Assembly (NCBI GenBank): GCA_036897095.1
Contig: JAYMSP010000246.1
Location: forward strand, 1 to 64,000
DNA from: Plantago elongata
Taxonomy: Eukaryota; Streptophyta; Magnoliopsida; Lamiales; Plantaginaceae
Direction of reading: 5' to 3'
Length of the DNA: 64,000 nt
A model generated the notes under the pieces. The model was not told where the DNA came from. It was given only the letters and a program-made list of their open reading frames with translations, and ran no database searches. Positions 61,430 to 64,000 of the stretch are shown here, piece by piece (the first letter of the stretch is position 1; the number at the start of each line of letters is the position of its first letter). Made by a program: the position numbers and the translations under genes.

Positions 61430-63530
61430 CTGAGGTTCAGAGTCCTCCATATTCTTAAATCAGATGAAGAGGGTATTTGTCACAACTCATCCTCGTGGTT
61501 GAGGTCGAACCTTTGACCCTCAGGGTTACTCATTAGTTATTCATAGATTGCGGATTCGAGTCACTTTATTATTTTTAAAAAAAATTCAGTAGTGGTCCTG
61601 GCATCGCCTAAGGGTTTGGAGTTTAAGGACTAAAATAAAAGAAAGATTGACAAATGCAATTTAACAAGAGTTAATTGCAACAAGTTTGAAAGCTATAGAA
61701 CTGAAGTTGAAGGCGCGAAAGAAAGAGAGACCGTATTAAATGAGCAGGGTTCACGGAGGGACCAAAATGAAAAGCGAAAACGAATAATCAGCAAAATAAA
61801 AGCAAATGCGCATCACGATTTTACATTTTCTCCAGCACAACACAGTTCGTCTTCATCCTCCTTGAAGAAGACAAATTAACGTTTAGGGTTACAGAGAACA
61901 GTACTATGGTACTATTCGATCTCATCCATCAATTCTTCTATCAACGATCACGATCTTAAGCTTGTTCATCAAGCATTTCTGTGTGTGCTGGATCAAGTAC
62001 TAAAGCCCTGTATTTTTGCTAGAATTTGAACTTGTTGATCAAGTTTTATCTTGTGTTTATTAGTCCCTTTGTAACTCATGTTCTATCATCATAAATAATA
62101 TTTCTCTTCTCTTTCAAGTAATTTGTCACTCTATATTTTTTTACAGGGTTATTTGTAGTTGAATATGGGTCTGATTATCCGTCATTAATAATGCAAGAAT
62201 TTTAGAATTGAATGGTTAAGTTTTCTCGAATAATTCTAATAAGATATCGTTTTAACGCTATACACACTTACTCCGAGAATAGTAATGTGCAGTTAATTAA
62301 TGACCCGTTCGATTTAAGTATTGTTGGAAATTACACGTATACTACTATTATGTGATGTGGTTAGGGGTTTAGGGTATATGTGGACATGTGGTGACTACAA
62401 TTGTGATTTGTGAGCTATGAAAACTCGCCCAGATCTTCACATGGCCCAAGCACTCTGTGTCCCTGTTGTTATTTGCATTGTCTCGTCCTCTCAAAGAATA
62501 TTTGTTTTATATTAATATTCTACGCACGAGGCGCAGACTAGTGGAAGAATGAACCTGATTTATTTGCATCTTTGATTTTCTATAATTTTTAAAACGTTTT
62601 CGTAATGTGATTACTCAAAATTAGTACTAATTCGTGAAGATTTCATAATATAGTTACTTTTAATAATGAATAAATAAATTAATTAATTAAAAAAATAAAA
62701 TTTATAAATAACGTCAATCATTATCTAACATCCAAGGATAGTTTAGATATATAGTAACTATAAATAATGTAAAATACCACTTATCATGTCGAATTTGATT
62801 TGTAAGTGATAGGATCCAAGTTCAACCCGTTCAGGACCCCGCAGGTAGAGATAACATATACTCTATCTGTTCAATAACAACTGATACCTGTTATTTATTT
62901 ATTTTGTAAAATAAACTGTATCTCTCCAACTCGAACCTAATATAAAAAAGTATTATAACACACTTTATATAGTTGACTCCCAACAACTCCGAAGTAGTAT
63001 GTTGGCTCCCTACAAAATATATAAGAATCACTCTCTTTGTCCCGAAATCAACACCTGCATTCGATTATGAAACTTCCCAATCAACTTCACATAACTTAAA
63101 TGAAAAATCTATCTCCTTCTTTATTTATCATCTATCATATATTTTCACGATCTCTGATAGTTTATTCAATCTATTTCATACTTTATTACTCCTTCCGTCC
63201 CAACTTCATGTTCCCGTATTTCATTTTGGTTATTTTAGTCCGTCACAACTTCATCTTCCCATCCCTTAAATGGAAAATTCCACTTCGACTTTATTTACTT
63301 TTTCCCCTACTTTATCACTATATCTCCTACTTTTGGAACTGGAAACTTTAATTACATTTTAAACAGTTAAATACACATCGATATGAAGATCCATATAAAT
63401 CAAAATAACCACAAAAATCTTATCACATTCTCTCCTACTTTATTCAGTTTTTTCTTCAACTTTTGTCCGGGGCCATGGGAAGTTCACATATGTTTGAGAC
63501 GGGGGTGCCCGAGTTTGCTTATAGCATATA
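61430..63530. other. Intergenic, leader-like stretch and transposon fragments
   Basis: 61830-62100 resembles a plus-strand plant 5' leader (pyrimidine-rich, with an 18-codon frame at 61906-61959), but no coding gene follows before the window ends, so it may be a non-coding transcript or a gene whose body lies outside. A Stowaway-type left end (CTCCTTCCGTCCCAAC) occurs near 63188, but no matching right end is present. The rest is AT-rich. Confidence 0.35.
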
Positions 63531-63531
63531 G

Positions 63532-64000
63532 TCGGACTTTTCTATGGTCAGGCAGGTTTTCGCCCTGCATGACAACAAACAGTAAATAAAAAAAAATTAT
63601 ATTCCGTTAAAAATTTAAATGTTAAAGTAAAAAATTGATAATTCTTAAAACATTATTATTTTAATTTTAAAAATATTTTAGAAGTCAAATTAATTTTTTA
63701 TTGATATTTGTATTTTTCTAATTTAAATATTTATAAGGCAACAGAGCGATCACATTATCGCCTTGGTGACACCCCATCGCCCTTCCGTCTTATAAATATT
63801 TAAATTAAAAAAATATAAATATTGATCAAAAAAATTAAATTGGACTTCTAAAATATTTTTAAAATTAAAATAATATTTTTTAAGAATTATCAATTTTTTA
63901 CTTTAATATTTTAAAATTTAATGAAATAGATATGTTAATTTTTTTATTTGATGCCTGTTGTCAGTCACGGCAAAGGTCTGCCTGGCCGTAGAAAATTCCT
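63532..64000. repeat. Long inverted repeat (foldback), truncated by the window edge
   Basis: The left arm 63532-63737 pairs with the right arm 63789-64000 around a 51-bp spacer (63738-63788). Inner arms are nearly perfect: AATTTAAATATTTATAAG faces CTTATAAATATTTAAATT, and GTAAAAAATTGATAATTCTT faces AAGAATTATCAATTTTTTAC. Outer arms are less alike but still pair: TTTTCTATGGTCAGGCAGG near 63539 faces CCTGGCCGTAGAAAA at 63981-63995. The spacer is GC-richer than the arms. It may be a foldback transposon, a MITE or the terminal part of a larger element; no coding capacity is seen. Confidence 0.85.

Noticed and set aside
61495-61600. Box-B-like GCGGATTCGAGTC followed by T-rich DNA
   Set aside because: No poly(A) end and no duplication; too little to call a SINE.
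63185-63380. Stowaway-like element from CTCCTTCCGTCCCAAC
   Set aside because: Left end only; the sequence runs into unrelated DNA and then the large inverted repeat.

Overview
This window is plant nuclear DNA, and a eudicot is the best reading. It is AT-rich, and its genes have short GT-AG introns with AT-rich interiors. It carries plant-only families: a ZAT10-type C2H2 zinc finger with an EAR motif, an SPX protein, an SBT1-type subtilase, a TGD5-like envelope protein, a plant-mobile-domain relic and progesterone 5-beta-reductase/iridoid synthase (PRISE) genes. The PRISE pair and a CACTA element end built from a 'GCGACGGATA'-type subterminal repeat would fit an asterid such as a Lamiales species, but the sequence does not prove it. 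There is no sign of bacterial or organellar gene organisation, no CRISPR array and no clear tRNA or rRNA gene.

Layout. 0-9.5 kb is transposon-rich: a CACTA 3' end with an orphan reading frame, a Stowaway-like MITE, an unexplained GC-richer island and a decayed plant-mobile-domain (MAIN-like) gene. 10-27.3 kb is gene-rich: a 13-exon IFRD/SAT32-like gene (+), a proline-rich protein (-), ZAT10-like (+), SPX (-), PHF5A-like splicing factor (+), a small secreted peptide precursor (-) and an 82-aa conserved plant protein (-). 29.9-36.0 kb holds an MPV17/PMP22-type membrane protein, an At2g23090-like small zinc-finger protein and a secreted glycine-rich protein, all on the minus strand. 36-40.5 kb is a gene desert. 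40.7-55.8 kb holds an intronless subtilase (+), an ankyrin-arginine methyltransferase RMT2 (-), a syntaxin-6-N-domain tail-anchored protein (+), a cytochrome b5 (-) and TGD5-like (-). 56.3-61.3 kb holds two tandem, strongly diverged PRISE genes (-). The last 0.5 kb is most of a long inverted repeat that runs off the window.

Exon models were built by hand from reading frame, GT/AG sites and family alignment recalled from memory. All the multi-exon models given close in frame. Seventeen protein-coding genes are supported. They are mostly independent housekeeping or regulatory genes. The exceptions are the PRISE tandem pair, which is a local duplication, and the set SAT32-like, ZAT10-like, glycine-rich, syntaxin-like and TGD5-like. 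That set recalls the gene content of Arabidopsis chromosome 1 around At1g27695-At1g27760, so the window is probably a conserved ancestral block.

Most remarkable points: the long near-perfect inverted repeat at the right edge; the secreted peptide precursor with an acidic-DY motif; a probable GC-AG intron and altered N-terminus in one PRISE gene; a 55-bp SINE-like insert with 14-bp target duplications; and a 178-bp foldback element at 46.2 kb.
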